From positions 1 through 55,593 of the forward strand of contig JACQQM010000100.1 of assembly GCA_016207025.1 (NCBI GenBank): a stretch of DNA of 55,593 bases. Direction: 5' to 3'. The translations under genes and the position numbers were made by a program. The first letter of the stretch is position 1. Every line of letters begins with the position of its first letter. Shown here one piece after another: positions 33,397 through 43,310 of this stretch. The notes beneath the pieces were generated by a model. That model ran no database searches. It saw only the letters and a program-made list of their open reading frames with translations, and was not told where the DNA came from. This DNA comes from Nitrospirota bacterium. GTDB taxonomy: Bacteria > Nitrospirota > Nitrospiria > Nitrospirales > Nitrospiraceae.

Positions 33397-33939
33397 ATGG
33401 GAAGGCAAAAAATCATAGTCGTTTACGGCGTCATCGTCCTCTTCTCACTCGTTGGATTGATGCTCGCCAACCCCACACTCGGCGACTATCGGAGGGTCAT
33501 CTTAGAACCCCGCGCAATCCAGATCGCCGAGCACTGGGCCGAAGCCGATCGGCGCACCATTGAACGAGTGGCCGCCCAGGCAGAGGTCGCCTACACCAAC
33601 CACCGCACCGACACACCCAATCTCACCGCCTTAAGCCTGCTGAAAACCATCCCTCACCTCCAAAGCTATCTGGACAATTCCAAGGAAACCGCAGGCCAGG
33701 GATTTCCCGAACGCCTAGCGATGTGGAAACACCAGGCCTTGCTTCGCGTAAGCGCTGCCCACGATGACACCAAGCAAGGGATCCTCGCGGACCTCACCTT
33801 TCACACCACGCGAACGTCCTATGGCCTCGGCGCAATTCTCTCGACGTGCTATGAGGGGAAAGCAACTCGGTATCTGGCCGTCGCAGCGCGTTTTATCGAT
33901 CTTGCGCAGGAAGAATGTCTGGCAGATAGGATGAAGTAA
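33397..33939 (+). CDS. Hypothetical protein with N-terminal signal/anchor
   Basis: 180 aa, family not recognised. Residues 5-24 are hydrophobic (IIVVYGVIVLFSLVGLMLA), either a signal peptide or membrane anchor. The rest is mainly helical and lacks metal or nucleotide motifs; residues 40-60 (IQIAEHWAEADRRTIERVAAQ) could form a coiled coil. The DNA upstream is AT-rich with several TATA-like hexamers, but no -35/-10 pair is convincing. A hairpin follows its stop. Confidence 0.65.
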   Translation: MGRQKIIVVYGVIVLFSLVGLMLANPTLGDYRRVILEPRAIQIAEHWAEADRRTIERVAAQAEVAYTNHRTDTPNLTALSLLKTIPHLQSYLDNSKETAGQGFPERLAMWKHQALLRVSAAHDDTKQGILADLTFHTTRTSYGLGAILSTCYEGKATRYLAVAARFIDLAQEECLADRMK

Positions 33940-33947
33940 GAGAGAAC

Positions 33948-33988
33948 ATTAGGACTTCCCTCTTTTCATGTCCTAATCTTTCTTTCCG
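33948..33988. terminator. Terminator between the hypothetical gene and plsY (convergent)
   Basis: ATTAGGAC (33948-33955) and GTCCTAAT (33970-33977) are perfect inverted 8-mers over a 14-base loop, followed on the plus strand by a T-rich stretch (CTTTCTTT). The minus side is moderately T-rich too, so it may serve both genes. It overlaps the plsY stop codon. Confidence 0.55.
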
Positions 33989-34575
33989 ATTTTGGGTTCT
34001 GTGCCCTTCCACAGCCGCACGATGTTATCTTTGTGCCTGACAACGATCAACCCGGTCACACACAAGGCAAAAAACCGAAACGTCCAACTTCGATCAAGCG
34101 CCATGGCACTGATCGGAAGAACCGAAAAGGCAGCCAGCGCCGCAGCGGATGAATAGCGCCAGATACCCACCGTGACCAGCCAGACCAGCAGGCTGGCCGC
34201 GCCGATCGAGGGGGCAACTCCCGTGACCGCTCCCAGGGCCGTCGCCACGCCTTTCCCCCCTCGAAACCCGAGAAAGATAGAATGCACATGGCCCACGATC
34301 GGGCACAACGTCACAAACAACACCCAGACTTCCTGATCAAGGCTGTGACGCGCTGCCCAGCCGACCACCCACCCTTTTGCCACATCGCCCGCCAGCGTCA
34401 ACAGTCCCGCCTTCTTTCCTGAAACCCGTAGGACATTCGTGAAGCCGATGTTGCGACTTCCGGCGGTGCGAGGATCAACCGTGCCAAGGCACTTGGCGAC
34501 TATCACCCCGCTTGGGATGGAGCCGAGCAAATAGCCCCCGACCGCCATGGCAGTCGGAAGCCAGTCACTGAACAT
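33973..34575 (-). CDS. plsY: Glycerol-3-phosphate acyltransferase PlsY
   Basis: 200 aa, several membrane spans. It transfers the acyl group from acyl-phosphate to sn-glycerol 3-phosphate, the first committed phospholipid step. The family motifs are all present: GSIPSGVIVAK, GSRNIGFTNVLR, GHVHSIFLGFRGGKGVATALG, and RHKDNIVRL. Last gene of the lepA-to-plsY run; its start lies 36 bases after the pgsA stop. Confidence 0.95.
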   Translation of the reverse strand: MFSDWLPTAMAVGGYLLGSIPSGVIVAKCLGTVDPRTAGSRNIGFTNVLRVSGKKAGLLTLAGDVAKGWVVGWAARHSLDQEVWVLFVTLCPIVGHVHSIFLGFRGGKGVATALGAVTGVAPSIGAASLLVWLVTVGIWRYSSAAALAAFSVLPISAMALDRSWTFRFFALCVTGLIVVRHKDNIVRLWKGTEPKIGKKD

Positions 34576-34611
34576 CAGAAGGTAGACCGATGTTGGCGCA
34601 GCATTCGACCA

Positions 34612-35163
34612 CTACACCCCTTTGATCGCAACCTGCCGCCAGAAATTGAGGAGGTACCGTCCGCCTGACACGAGAGCCAGCGCCAGCGCCGCATATAGCA
34701 AGACCGTCCCGACCGCGTGTAAATTCCAGAACGCCGGGGCAATCCCGTCTTCGAGGATGAGGAGCACGATGGCAATCACTTGGGCGACCATTTTGTACTT
34801 GCCGATCGTTTCTGCCTCCAGGACGATCCCTTCCGAGGCGGCGATGGCCCGCACCCCTGTGACCGCGACCTCGCGCGCAATGATGAGAATCGCAACCAAC
34901 GCGGCCACTCGTTGGAATTGCACGAGCAGAATCAGCCCTGATAGGACGAGCAGTTTGTCGGCGATCGGGTCAAGCAGCTTTCCCAGCTTGGTGACCTGCG
35001 ACCGACGGCGCGCCACGTAGCCATCCAGCAAGTCGGTCATGGCCGCGACCACAAACACCACGGCCGCGGCCAACGACCGGCTCGGAGTCGGGCTTGAAAA
35101 CAGCACGACAAATACCGGGATCAACAGGATGCGAGTGAGCGTTAACAGGTTGGGGAGATTCAC
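34612..35163 (-). CDS. pgsA: CDP-diacylglycerol-glycerol-3-phosphate 3-phosphatidyltransferase
   Basis: 183 aa, typical size. It makes phosphatidylglycerol phosphate from CDP-diacylglycerol. The CDP-alcohol phosphotransferase motif DG-x2-AR-x8-G-x3-D-x3-D appears as DLLDGYVARRRSQVTKLG then KLLDPIADK. Begins VNLPNLLTLTRILLIPVF, the usual PgsA start, so the GTG at 35163 is chosen. An ATG at 35232 with AAGG next to it is a real alternative, giving 23 extra residues. It follows kdsD by 40 to 109 bases depending on the start. Confidence 0.94.
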   Translation of the reverse strand: MNLPNLLTLTRILLIPVFVVLFSSPTPSRSLAAAVVFVVAAMTDLLDGYVARRRSQVTKLGKLLDPIADKLLVLSGLILLVQFQRVAALVAILIIAREVAVTGVRAIAASEGIVLEAETIGKYKMVAQVIAIVLLILEDGIAPAFWNLHAVGTVLLYAALALALVSGGRYLLNFWRQVAIKGV

Positions 35164-35272
35164 GTTGGTTTCCCGGACCTCGCACTGGGCTGCAATCGAT
35201 TCTGCTTGCTTGAACGCTCCCGAGACTCGCATCCTTGCTGCTCCGCTCTCGGCTATCCTCCTACAACCCCCC

Positions 35273-36232
35273 TCACACGACTCCGCTTTTGAGAAGATCA
35301 TGCATGTGGATCACACCGACTATTCGCCTGCTCCCTTCCAGGACGACCAAGGAGGTAATGGAATACTGCTCCATGGTCTGAACCGCTCTGGCTGCCAACG
35401 CGTCGGGCTCGATCGTCTTGGGGTTTTTGCTTGCTAGATCCCCCGCCCTTGCCGTGGTCAGATCGATCCCTTTTTCCAGATACCGCCGCAGATCGCCGTC
35501 CGTGATGACGCCTACGCAGCGTCCGTCCGTATCGATCACCGTCGTCATTCCAAGCTTTTTCGACGTCATCTCCAGGATCGCCTCCCGGGCGGTGGCCTGA
35601 TGATGCACGCACGGGATTTGCTCACCTTGGTGCATCAGGTCCCGGACTTTGAGCAAGAGCCGACGGCCCAGGGTTCCGCCAGGATGAAACTGCGCAAAAT
35701 CTTCCTCTTTCAAGCCACGTTTTTGGAGCAGAGCGATCGCAAGCGCATCGCCCATCGCGAGGGCGGCGGTCGTGCTGGCGGTCGGCGCCAAACCCATCGG
35801 ACAGGCCTCCTCGCTCACCGACACATCCAGGACCACCTCGCTATTCTTCGCCAACGTGGATTGCACCCGTCCGGTCAACGCGATCACCGGAATGTTTAAC
35901 CGCTTGACGGAGGGGAGCAGCTTCAGGAGTTCTTCGGTCTCCCCGCTGTTGGAGATGGCGATAAAGGTATCCCGGCGGGCCAGCATTCCCAGATCGCCGT
36001 GGATTCCTTCGGCGGGATGGAGAAAAAAGGCGGGGGTACCGGTGCTGGCGAGGGTGGCCGCGATCTTTTGCCCGATGAGGCCGGACTTGCCCATGCCCGA
36101 CACCACCACTTTGCCGGTACAGCCATACAGGAGATCCACGGCCTCGGTAAATCGATGATCGAGGCGACCGATCAGACCGGCGATCGCCCGCGCTTCGATT
36201 TCCAGAACGCGCTTTCCGTGTTGGATACTCAT
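35273..36232 (-). CDS. kdsD: D-arabinose 5-phosphate isomerase (KdsD/KpsF)
   Basis: 319 aa. It isomerises ribulose 5-phosphate to arabinose 5-phosphate, first step to Kdo. An N-terminal SIS domain ([40 protein letters not shown]) and two CBS domains ([12 protein letters not shown] and onward; residues ~200-315). The KpsF-type [11 protein letters not shown] is present. The kdsA stop overlaps its ATG by 4 bases, so kdsA and kdsD are translationally coupled. Confidence 0.95.
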   Translation of the reverse strand: MSIQHGKRVLEIEARAIAGLIGRLDHRFTEAVDLLYGCTGKVVVSGMGKSGLIGQKIAATLASTGTPAFFLHPAEGIHGDLGMLARRDTFIAISNSGETEELLKLLPSVKRLNIPVIALTGRVQSTLAKNSEVVLDVSVSEEACPMGLAPTASTTAALAMGDALAIALLQKRGLKEEDFAQFHPGGTLGRRLLLKVRDLMHQGEQIPCVHHQATAREAILEMTSKKLGMTTVIDTDGRCVGVITDGDLRRYLEKGIDLTTARAGDLASKNPKTIEPDALAARAVQTMEQYSITSLVVLEGSRRIVGVIHMHDLLKSGVV

Positions 36233-37068
36233 AGGCCGGTCTCGCCCCCCTTGCCCGCCGCTTGGCAGATTCGAACCAGTCGCTCCAACAACGACTTCAA
36301 TTGATGAAGCGGGACCATGTTGGGGCCATCGGACAAGGCCGTATCCGGATCGGGGTGCACTTCCATGAAGAACCCATCACATCCCGCGGCGGCCGCGGCG
36401 GAGGCCAAGGGAGCAACGAATTCGCGTTGGCCGGATGAGCGGGTCCCTGCCCCGCCCGGCAGCTGGACGCTGTGGGTGGCATCGAACACCACAGGGTACC
36501 CGAACCCCCGCATGATCGGCAGCGCGCGCATGTCCACCACGAGATTATTGTAGCCGAATGACGATCCCCGCTCGGTCAAGATGATGCGGGTGTTTCCGCT
36601 GGCCTCCAGCTTCTTTACCACGTTCCCCATCTCCCACGGTGAGAGGAACTGGCCCTTTTTGACGTTGACGACACGGCCGGTTTTGGCCGCTGCAACCAAC
36701 AGATCGGTCTGCCGGCAGAGAAACGCGGGAACCTGCAGGATATCGGCGGCCTCGGCCGCTTGCGCAGCCTCCTCCACACTATGGACATCAGTGAGCACGG
36801 GCACTCCCACTTGCTCCTTCACTTTCCGCAGCACGGCAAGGCCCTGTCGGAGGCCCGGCCCTCGGAACGAACTGATCGAGCTTCGGTTGGCCTTATCATA
36901 GGAGGACTTGAACACATAGGGAATGCCGAGCGCGCGGGTCATCTCGGCAATGCGCTGGGCGGTCTCCAGTACAATGCCCTCACTCTCGATGACACAGGGT
37001 CCCGCAATCAAGAAATGGCGGTGAGCTGCGCCGATCTTAAAAGGTCCAAGGTCAACCTCATGCACCAT
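36229..37068 (-). CDS. kdsA: 3-deoxy-8-phosphooctulonate synthase (Kdo-8-P synthase)
   Basis: 279 aa. It condenses arabinose 5-phosphate with phosphoenolpyruvate. DAHP synthase class I / KDSA family: [62 protein letters not shown], and [10 protein letters not shown]. The Cys at AGPCVIE suggests the metal-dependent type, as in Aquifex; not all metal ligands were checked. Starts 38 bases after pyrG and overlaps kdsD. No kdsC (Kdo-8-P phosphatase) gene is seen in the run. Confidence 0.95.
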   Translation of the reverse strand: MVHEVDLGPFKIGAAHRHFLIAGPCVIESEGIVLETAQRIAEMTRALGIPYVFKSSYDKANRSSISSFRGPGLRQGLAVLRKVKEQVGVPVLTDVHSVEEAAQAAEAADILQVPAFLCRQTDLLVAAAKTGRVVNVKKGQFLSPWEMGNVVKKLEASGNTRIILTERGSSFGYNNLVVDMRALPIMRGFGYPVVFDATHSVQLPGGAGTRSSGQREFVAPLASAAAAAGCDGFFMEVHPDPDTALSDGPNMVPLHQLKSLLERLVRICQAAGKGGETGL

Positions 37069-37106
37069 GGAAGCCTCTCTCTACCTATGCCGTCTTGCTG
37101 AACCGC

Positions 37107-38708
37107 CTATCGACCGCACTTTCTTCGCAAGGCCGCCCCTACGAAGGCGCTGAAGAGTGGATGGGGATGGTGCGGGCGCGAATTGAATTCGGGATGAAAC
37201 TGCGTCGCCACAAACCACGGATGTCCGGCCAACTCGATGATCTCCACCAACCGTCCATCCGGCGAGAGCCCGCTCAGCACCAACCCATGGCCGGTCAGGG
37301 ATTGGCGATAGGCATTATTGAACTCATACCGGTGCCGATGGCGCTCACGCACTTCCAGCACACCGTACGCCTTGTGCGTCACACTCCCTTCCAAAATACG
37401 GCAGGGGTACGCACCGAGGCGCATGGTGCCTCCCTTGTCTTGGATGGACCGCTGGTCCGCCATCAGGTCGATCACGGGGTGCGGCGTGGTCGGGTCGAAT
37501 TCGGAACTGTTCGCCCCCTTCAAGCCGGCCACGTGCCGGGCCAGCTCAATGACGGCGCACTGCATCCCCAAGCAGAGGCCGAAAAACGGCACGCCGCGCT
37601 CTCGCGCATGCCGGATGGTCTGGATCTTCCCTTCAATCCCCCGGGCGCCGAACCCGCCGGGGATCAGAATGCCGTCCGCGTCTCGCAGCACTTGTTCCGT
37701 CCCTAGCCGTTCGATCTCTTCGGATTCGACCCAATGAATTTTGACGCGAGTCTCATGATCGATGCCGCCGTGCACCAATGCCTCGGCGAGGCTTTTGTAC
37801 GACTCTTTCAGCCCCACGTACTTCCCCACCAGCGCAATGGCCACCTCGTGCTTGGGATGCTTGATCTTCTGCACCATGGCATCCCATTCACGGAGATTGG
37901 GAGGGCCGGTATCCAACCGCAGCAATCGGACGATCAATTCGTCCAGCCCTTCCTTACGGAACACGATCGGTACCTCGTAGACCGTTTCGACGTCCTTCGC
38001 CGTGACGACCGCGCCCTTCTCGACGTTGCAGAACAGCGCGATTTTCTCCTTCAGATCGGGCGGCAGGTAGCGGTCGGTGCGACACAACAGGATGTTCGGC
38101 TGAATGCCGATCTCGCGCAACTTGTTCACGGAATGCTGCGTGGGCTTGGTCTTCAGCTCGCCGGCCGCCCCGATGTACGGCACCAGCGTCAAGTGGACGT
38201 ACAGCACGTTCTCGCGGCCCACGTCGTACGGAATCTGCCGAATGGCTTCTAAAAACGGCAGGCTCTCGATATCCCCGACCGTCCCGCCGATCTCGATGAT
38301 CGCCACGTCGGCACCTTTGGCCACGTTCAGGATGCAGTGTTTGATCTCGTCGGTGACGTGGGGAACCACCTGAACGGTTCCACCCAGGTAGTCGCCGCGG
38401 CGTTCCTTCATGATCACTGAGTGATAAATCCGGCCGGTCGTGTAATTGTTCTCTTTGGTGAGGGTCAACGAGGTGTAGCGTTCGTAATGACCAAGGTCCA
38501 GGTCCGTTTCCGCGCCGTCGTCGGTCACGAACACTTCCCCATGTTGATACGGGTTCATCGTGCCCGGATCGACGTTGATGTACGGGTCCAGCTTGAGGAA
38601 GGTGATTCTCAGCCCTCGACTTTCGAGGAGGTTCCCGATCGAGGCCGAGGCCAACCCCTTCCCGAGGGACGACACCACTCCACCGGTCACGAAGATATAC
38701 TTGCTCAT
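37107..38708 (-). CDS. pyrG: CTP synthase
   Basis: 533 aa. It makes CTP from UTP with ammonia from glutamine. The synthase domain begins [25 protein letters not shown] (P-loop at SSLGKG); IDMDGTMNP-like [19 protein letters not shown] follows. The glutaminase domain has [12 protein letters not shown] (catalytic Cys) and [10 protein letters not shown] (catalytic His). The ATG at 38708 gives the standard N-terminus; an in-frame GTG 24 bases upstream is weaker. CTP from this enzyme feeds both CMP-Kdo and CDP-diacylglycerol formed by neighbours. Confidence 0.96.
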   Translation of the reverse strand: MSKYIFVTGGVVSSLGKGLASASIGNLLESRGLRITFLKLDPYINVDPGTMNPYQHGEVFVTDDGAETDLDLGHYERYTSLTLTKENNYTTGRIYHSVIMKERRGDYLGGTVQVVPHVTDEIKHCILNVAKGADVAIIEIGGTVGDIESLPFLEAIRQIPYDVGRENVLYVHLTLVPYIGAAGELKTKPTQHSVNKLREIGIQPNILLCRTDRYLPPDLKEKIALFCNVEKGAVVTAKDVETVYEVPIVFRKEGLDELIVRLLRLDTGPPNLREWDAMVQKIKHPKHEVAIALVGKYVGLKESYKSLAEALVHGGIDHETRVKIHWVESEEIERLGTEQVLRDADGILIPGGFGARGIEGKIQTIRHARERGVPFFGLCLGMQCAVIELARHVAGLKGANSSEFDPTTPHPVIDLMADQRSIQDKGGTMRLGAYPCRILEGSVTHKAYGVLEVRERHRHRYEFNNAYRQSLTGHGLVLSGLSPDGRLVEIIELAGHPWFVATQFHPEFNSRPHHPHPLFSAFVGAALRRKCGR

Positions 38709-38750
38709 CGCGATGTTCTCATCTCCAGTCACAGCGAGTCGATGTCATTC

Positions 38751-38782
38751 TCAACAGGGCACAAGCTCAACAGGGCACAAGC
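38751..38782. repeat. 16-base tandem duplication at the end of kdsB
   Basis: TCAACAGGGCACAAGC occurs twice head to tail at 38751-38766 and 38767-38782. On the minus strand the kdsB ending (Leu-Val-Pro-Cys-stop) is thereby repeated directly after the stop codon. Probably a slippage duplication. Confidence 0.9.
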
Positions 38783-39528
38783 CGTTGCAGCACGACCGCG
38801 GCCTCTTCCAGATCAGCCGGCGTGTCGATGCGCAGCGATGGGTGCGCCGTCTCCCACACCCGGACGGGGATCCCGTACTCCAGCGCCCGTAGTTGCTCCA
38901 GCTTTTCCGCCTCTTCTAGCACTCCGGTCGGCAGCGACGCCATCCGCAGCAACGTGTCACGCGTATAAATGTAAATCCCGAGGTGGACGTAATGCAACCC
39001 GACCGCGACATCGCCGGCCTGCCCGTCTCGGACGTGAGGAATCGGGGCGCGTGAAAAATACAGCGCCTCTCCACGCTGATTGGTGATCACTTTCACGACG
39101 CCGGGATTCCGAACGTCCTCCTCAGAGGTCATGCGCCGCTTCAGCGTGCCCATGCCCGCCCCGCTCTCCAGAAACGGAGTCACGAGGTCGGACAGCAAGC
39201 CGGGATGGAGGGCGATCTCGTCCCCTTGCAGGTTGACAAAAACCTGGCCCGCAAGCTGTTGCGCCACGGCTGCCACCCGGTCCGTCCCCGTGCGGTACGG
39301 CGCATCGGTGACGATCACCGTTCCACCAAACCCTTTGACGGCGTCGCGGACCCGGGCGTCATCAGTTGCGACGAGCACTTGGGCGATCCCCGGCGAGACC
39401 TGGGCGCGTTCATAGACATGTTGGATCAGCGGCTTCCCCATGAGCACAGCCAGCGGCTTCCCGGGAAACCGAGACGACCCAAACCGGGCCGGAATCACGA
39501 CGGTCACCGGCGGGCGAGCACTAGGCAT
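38767..39528 (-). CDS. kdsB: 3-deoxy-manno-octulosonate cytidylyltransferase (CMP-Kdo synthetase)
   Basis: 253 aa. It activates Kdo with CTP for lipid A glycosylation. Nucleotidyltransferase motifs: VVIPARFGSSRFPGKPLA, VATDDARV, TGTDRVAAVAQQL, VNLQGDEI and YFSRAPIPHVR; C-terminal LRALEYGIPVRV. Its ATG overlaps the rfaE1 stop by 8 bases. Confidence 0.95.
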   Translation of the reverse strand: MPSARPPVTVVIPARFGSSRFPGKPLAVLMGKPLIQHVYERAQVSPGIAQVLVATDDARVRDAVKGFGGTVIVTDAPYRTGTDRVAAVAQQLAGQVFVNLQGDEIALHPGLLSDLVTPFLESGAGMGTLKRRMTSEEDVRNPGVVKVITNQRGEALYFSRAPIPHVRDGQAGDVAVGLHYVHLGIYIYTRDTLLRMASLPTGVLEEAEKLEQLRALEYGIPVRVWETAHPSLRIDTPADLEEAAVVLQRLVPC

Positions 39529-40540
39529 TGCGCAGCGCCTCGGAAAGCTGCTGGCTGGTCACTGTCGCGGTCCCGACCATGCCGACGACGATCCCGGCCG
39601 AGTGGTTGGCCAGCACCGCCCCATCCCGCATCGAGGCGCCGGTCGCCAGCGCCAGCGCCAGGGTCCCCACCACCGTGTCACCGGCCCCGGTCACGTCAAA
39701 GACCTGACGCGCCATCGTCGGGATATGCCAGCTTGTCCCATCGGATTCGAACAGGCTCATCCCCTTCTCCCCGCGGGTGATCAGAACGGACTGGCAGCCC
39801 AACCGCTGCCGAATGATCTCTCCGGCTTCGTTGAGGGATCGGTCATCATCGGGGTTGACCCCTGCAGCTTGCGCCGCCTCCAGATGATTGGGGGTGACCA
39901 CCGTGACCCCCTTATAATAGGAGAAGTGTTCCACCTTCGGGTCTACCACAATCGGAATGCGCCGGAGCGCCGCCAGCCGGGTGAGTTCAGCCATGAGCGG
40001 CGCGGTCACCACCCCTTTGGCGTAGTCCGAGACGACCAGGCAGGAGATCTCGCGCAGCCGCGACTCCACGTATCTGATGATGCGACGCTGGATCGGCGGC
40101 TTGATCTCCGCGCGCCGCTCCACGTCGAATCGGACTACTTGCTGATTGTGTGCGATCACGCGCGTCTTGCGCGTGGTTGGCCGGTCCGGATCGATCACCA
40201 CGCCGCCGCGTCCCTGGCGCCGGACTCCCAACTCCGTGAGCAAACTTCGGCCGCCTTCATCCGCTCCCACCACGCCACAGATGTCCGCACGCCCGCCGAG
40301 GGACAGAATATTATTGTAGACGTTGGCCGCCCCGCCTAATTGCCGCGACTCGGAATGCACGTGCACCACCGGAACCGGTGCTTCGGGAGAGATGCGGCTA
40401 ACCTTTCCCCAGATGTAATGATCCAGGATCAGATCGCCCACCACCAAGACCCCGGCCTGAGGGAACCGCTCAATATGCTGCTGCAAGGCCCGCTGCCCGG
40501 ATCGAGGAATCGCGCCCGACTCTCCTGCCGAATCACGCAT
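39521..40540 (-). CDS. rfaE1: D-glycero-beta-D-manno-heptose-7-phosphate kinase (HldE N-terminal/RfaE1 type)
   Basis: 339 aa, PfkB-type sugar kinase. It phosphorylates heptose 7-phosphate for LPS core synthesis. Motifs: VLVVGDLILDHYIWGKVSRISPEAPVPVV, LGGAANVYNNILSLGG, and FDVTGAGDTVVGTLALALA with the catalytic Asp in GAGD. Only the kinase part is present; the adenylyltransferase half of HldE is absent, so a separate gene would be needed. The ATG at 40540 has GGAG upstream and lies 17 bases after lepB; the longer upstream reading overlaps lepB. Confidence 0.93.
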   Translation of the reverse strand: MRDSAGESGAIPRSGQRALQQHIERFPQAGVLVVGDLILDHYIWGKVSRISPEAPVPVVHVHSESRQLGGAANVYNNILSLGGRADICGVVGADEGGRSLLTELGVRRQGRGGVVIDPDRPTTRKTRVIAHNQQVVRFDVERRAEIKPPIQRRIIRYVESRLREISCLVVSDYAKGVVTAPLMAELTRLAALRRIPIVVDPKVEHFSYYKGVTVVTPNHLEAAQAAGVNPDDDRSLNEAGEIIRQRLGCQSVLITRGEKGMSLFESDGTSWHIPTMARQVFDVTGAGDTVVGTLALALATGASMRDGAVLANHSAGIVVGMVGTATVTSQQLSEALRNA

Positions 40541-40557
40541 ACGCGCTCCCTGCCCCC

Positions 40558-41343
40558 CTAACGAACGGCCTTCCCCAGACGTTCCCATCGCACCCACTGA
40601 TGCCACTCGCCCTGCCCGCTCCAGGACCAGTAGATCCTGAACGCTTTCCCCTTGATCTTGTTGGCGCTGACATAGCCCCAAAACCGACTGTCGAGGCTCT
40701 GATCCCGATTGTCGCCCATGACGAAATAGGAGTGCTCCGGAACGGTGACGGGGCCGAAATTGTCCCGGGGATTGACCGAGCCGTCAATCGTTCCCGGATC
40801 GATCCGTTGCGAGTAGACCCGATCATCCAGCGGAACCCCGTTGACATGGACCACCTTGTTGCGGATCTCGACCGTATCGCCGGGCAGCCCGACGATCCGC
40901 TTGATGAAGTCCTTGTCTTCGTCTTCAGGGTACCGGAACACGATCACGTCGCCTCGCTCGGGCTGTCCGAATGGCGCCAGCGGGCGGGACGCGTAACAGG
41001 TGACGGGGGGGAAAGTCATTCGGAATTTGCAGTCCTGAGGCCACTGTAGTCCGTAGGACAGCTTGCTGACCAGGATATGGTCCCCGATCAGGAGCGTGGG
41101 AATCATGGATCCTGACGGAATCTTGAAGGCCTGGACCACAAAGACCCGGATGGCGAACGCCAGCAGCATCGCCACCACGATCGCTTCCGCGTATTCACGC
41201 AGGATCGATTTCCGAGCCCGGGGCACGCGCTCGGCGTCCGCCAGGGTTTCAGAAACCGACAGGGCCTCCGGGACCGGTGACCGTGAGACAGCGTCCGTCG
41301 ACGGCCCCCGCGCCTCCTCGACGCTCGGTCGATTCGGCTCCAT
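40558..41343 (-). CDS. lepB: Signal peptidase I
   Basis: 261 aa. It cleaves Sec and Tat signal peptides at the outer face of the inner membrane. One membrane span (EAIVVAMLLAFAIRVFVVQ, about 50-70), catalytic Ser in FKIPSGSMIPTLL, catalytic Lys in DFIKRIVGLPGDTVE, and box E GDNRDQSLDSRFWG. The first ~45 residues are Glu/Pro/Ser-rich and cytoplasmic. ATG at 41343 is 2 bases after the lepA stop; upstream in-frame codons lie inside lepA. Confidence 0.95.
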   Translation of the reverse strand: MEPNRPSVEEARGPSTDAVSRSPVPEALSVSETLADAERVPRARKSILREYAEAIVVAMLLAFAIRVFVVQAFKIPSGSMIPTLLIGDHILVSKLSYGLQWPQDCKFRMTFPPVTCYASRPLAPFGQPERGDVIVFRYPEDEDKDFIKRIVGLPGDTVEIRNKVVHVNGVPLDDRVYSQRIDPGTIDGSVNPRDNFGPVTVPEHSYFVMGDNRDQSLDSRFWGYVSANKIKGKAFRIYWSWSGQGEWHQWVRWERLGKAVR

Positions 41344-41345
41344 GG

Positions 41346-43157
41346 CTATTCGCCCGTCACCTTGAGCATCGCCAGGAACGCCTCTTTCGGCACCTCCACG
41401 CGTCCCACCTGCTTCATGCGTTTCTTGCCCTCTTTCTGTTTCTCCCACAGTTTCCGTTTCCTTGTAATGTCCCCGCCGTAGCACTTGGCCGTGACGTTCT
41501 TCCTGAGGGCGCCTACCGTTTCGCGCGCGATCACCTTGTTTCCGATCGCCGCCTGGATCGCCACCTCAAACATCGGCTTGGGAATCAATTCCTTCATCTT
41601 CTCGGCCAGATGTCGTCCCCTCACCTGCGCCTTGTCCCGATGCGTAATGAACGAGAGCGCGTCCACTGTCTCGCCGTTGAGCAGAATGTCCAGTTTGACG
41701 AGGTCCGACTCCCGGTATCCGATCAGCTCGTAATCCAGCGAGGCGTATCCCTGGGTCTTCGACTTGAGGCGGTCAAAGAAATCCAGGATCACCTCGTTCA
41801 GCGGTAATTCGTAGGTCAACATCACCCGCGTCGGGTCAAGGTACTGCAGCCCCTTCTGCACCCCCCGGCGCTCCTGGCACAACTGGAGGATGTTTCCCAC
41901 ATAGCGCTCGGGCGTAATGATCGTGGCCTGGATGAACGGTTCTTCGAAACACTCGACCGACGAGGGTGCAGGCAACTTGGCTGGATTGTCGATCGACAAC
42001 ACCTCTCCGGGCGTCGTCAGGACCCGGTAGACGACCGTCGGTGCCGTCGCGATCAGGGAGAGGCCGTATTCCCGCTCGAGACGTTCCCGGACAATGTCCA
42101 TGTGCAAGAGGCCCAGAAACCCGCAGCGGAACCCGAAGCCGAGCGCCAGGGAGGTCTCGGGCTCATACACGAACGACGAGTCGTTCAGGCGGAGCTTTTG
42201 AAGCGCATCGCGCAGGTCTTCAAACTGCGCGGTGTCCGTCGGATACAACCCACAGAAGACCAGCGGCTTGACCTCCTTGTAGCCGGGAAACGGGGAGTCG
42301 GTGGACCGGGCAGCGTCGGTGATCGTATCCCCGATCTTCGTATCGGCTGCCTCCCTGATTCCGGCACAGACATACCCCACTTCCCCGCACTCCAGGCTGT
42401 CGGTCTTGGTGCGTTTCGGCGTGAACACACCCACCTCGGTGACCTCGAAGACCCGGTTGTTCGACATCAGGCGAATCTTCATACCGGGCCGGATGCCGCC
42501 GTCAACGACCCGCGTCAGAACAATGACCCCTTGGTAATTATCGAACCACGAGTCGAAGATCAGGGCCTTCAACGGCTTGTCGGGATCTCCAGCAGGCGGA
42601 GGGATGCGTTGGATCACCGCTTCCAAGACCTCCTGCACCCCACGACCCTCCTTGGCGCTGACCAGCAACGCATCCTTGACGTCCAGCCCCAACACTTCCT
42701 GGATCTGATGTTTCACCCCTTCGATATCCGCGCTGGGAAGGTCGATCTTATTGATGACCGGGATGATGTGCAGGTTGTTGCCGATCGCTAGAACGGCGTT
42801 GGCGATCGTCTGCGCCTCAACGCCCTGGGTCGCATCCACCAAGAGCAACGCCCCCTCGCAGGCCGCCAGACTGCGGGATACCTCGTAGGTAAAATCTACG
42901 TGGCCTGGCGTATCGATGAGGTGCAGGGAATAGGTCTGCCCGTCCTTGGCCTGATACCGGATCGCAACGGCATGGGCCTTGATCGTGATCCCCCGTTCAC
43001 GTTCGAGGTCCATGGCATCGAGAATCTGTTCGCGGAACTCCCGGGCGGTGATGGCGCCCGTGGCTTCAAGGAACCGGTCAGCGAGGGTAGATTTCCCGTG
43101 ATCGATGTGTGCGATAATGGAAAAGTTCCTGATGCGAGTTTGCAAATCCTTGCTCAT
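41346..43157 (-). CDS. lepA: Elongation factor 4 (LepA)
   Basis: 603 aa. Ribosome-binding GTPase involved in translation initiation fidelity or back-translocation. G1 [16 protein letters not shown]2 region [13 protein letters not shown]3 [13 protein letters not shown]4 [10 protein letters not shown]; the C-terminal domain is typical ([31 protein letters not shown]). First gene of the minus-strand envelope run, preceded by a perfect-consensus promoter with a leader of only about 11 bases containing TAAGG. lepA-lepB is a very common pair. Confidence 0.97.
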   Translation of the reverse strand: MSKDLQTRIRNFSIIAHIDHGKSTLADRFLEATGAITAREFREQILDAMDLERERGITIKAHAVAIRYQAKDGQTYSLHLIDTPGHVDFTYEVSRSLAACEGALLLVDATQGVEAQTIANAVLAIGNNLHIIPVINKIDLPSADIEGVKHQIQEVLGLDVKDALLVSAKEGRGVQEVLEAVIQRIPPPAGDPDKPLKALIFDSWFDNYQGVIVLTRVVDGGIRPGMKIRLMSNNRVFEVTEVGVFTPKRTKTDSLECGEVGYVCAGIREAADTKIGDTITDAARSTDSPFPGYKEVKPLVFCGLYPTDTAQFEDLRDALQKLRLNDSSFVYEPETSLALGFGFRCGFLGLLHMDIVRERLEREYGLSLIATAPTVVYRVLTTPGEVLSIDNPAKLPAPSSVECFEEPFIQATIITPERYVGNILQLCQERRGVQKGLQYLDPTRVMLTYELPLNEVILDFFDRLKSKTQGYASLDYELIGYRESDLVKLDILLNGETVDALSFITHRDKAQVRGRHLAEKMKELIPKPMFEVAIQAAIGNKVIARETVGALRKNVTAKCYGGDITRKRKLWEKQKEGKKRMKQVGRVEVPKEAFLAMLKVTGE

Positions 43158-43174
43158 CCTTACAAAATCAGCTC

Positions 43175-43203
43175 ATTATATTAGCTCACCCCCAGGTTGT
43201 CAA
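43175..43203 (-). promoter_or_regulatory. Perfect-consensus sigma-70 promoter for lepA operon
   Basis: Minus strand: TTGACA (43198-43203), 17-base spacer, TATAAT (43175-43180). Start predicted near 43168, so the leader before lepA is about 11 bases. The -35 box overlaps that of the divergent bioA promoter. Confidence 0.7.
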
Positions 43204-43225
43204 AGAAGAAGCCCGCCCTTATAAT
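43197..43225 (+). promoter_or_regulatory. Sigma-70 promoter for bioA, overlapping the lepA promoter
   Basis: TTGTCA (43197-43202), 17-base spacer, TATAAT (43220-43225). Start near 43232, about 79 bases before bioA. No typical BirA operator was seen; a short inverted repeat, GCATG/CATGC, lies in the leader (about 43273-43290). Confidence 0.65.
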
Positions 43226-43310
43226 CCGTCAGCACGTCAAATTTATTACGCGAGTGGTCGTGTCATGATTTGCATGGAACCACACATGCGAGCGCGCTCC
43301 TGAAAGGCAC

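Noticed and set aside
40541-40681. N-terminal extension of the heptose kinase
   Set aside because: It lies within lepB; GGAG and the short gap support the ATG at 40540.
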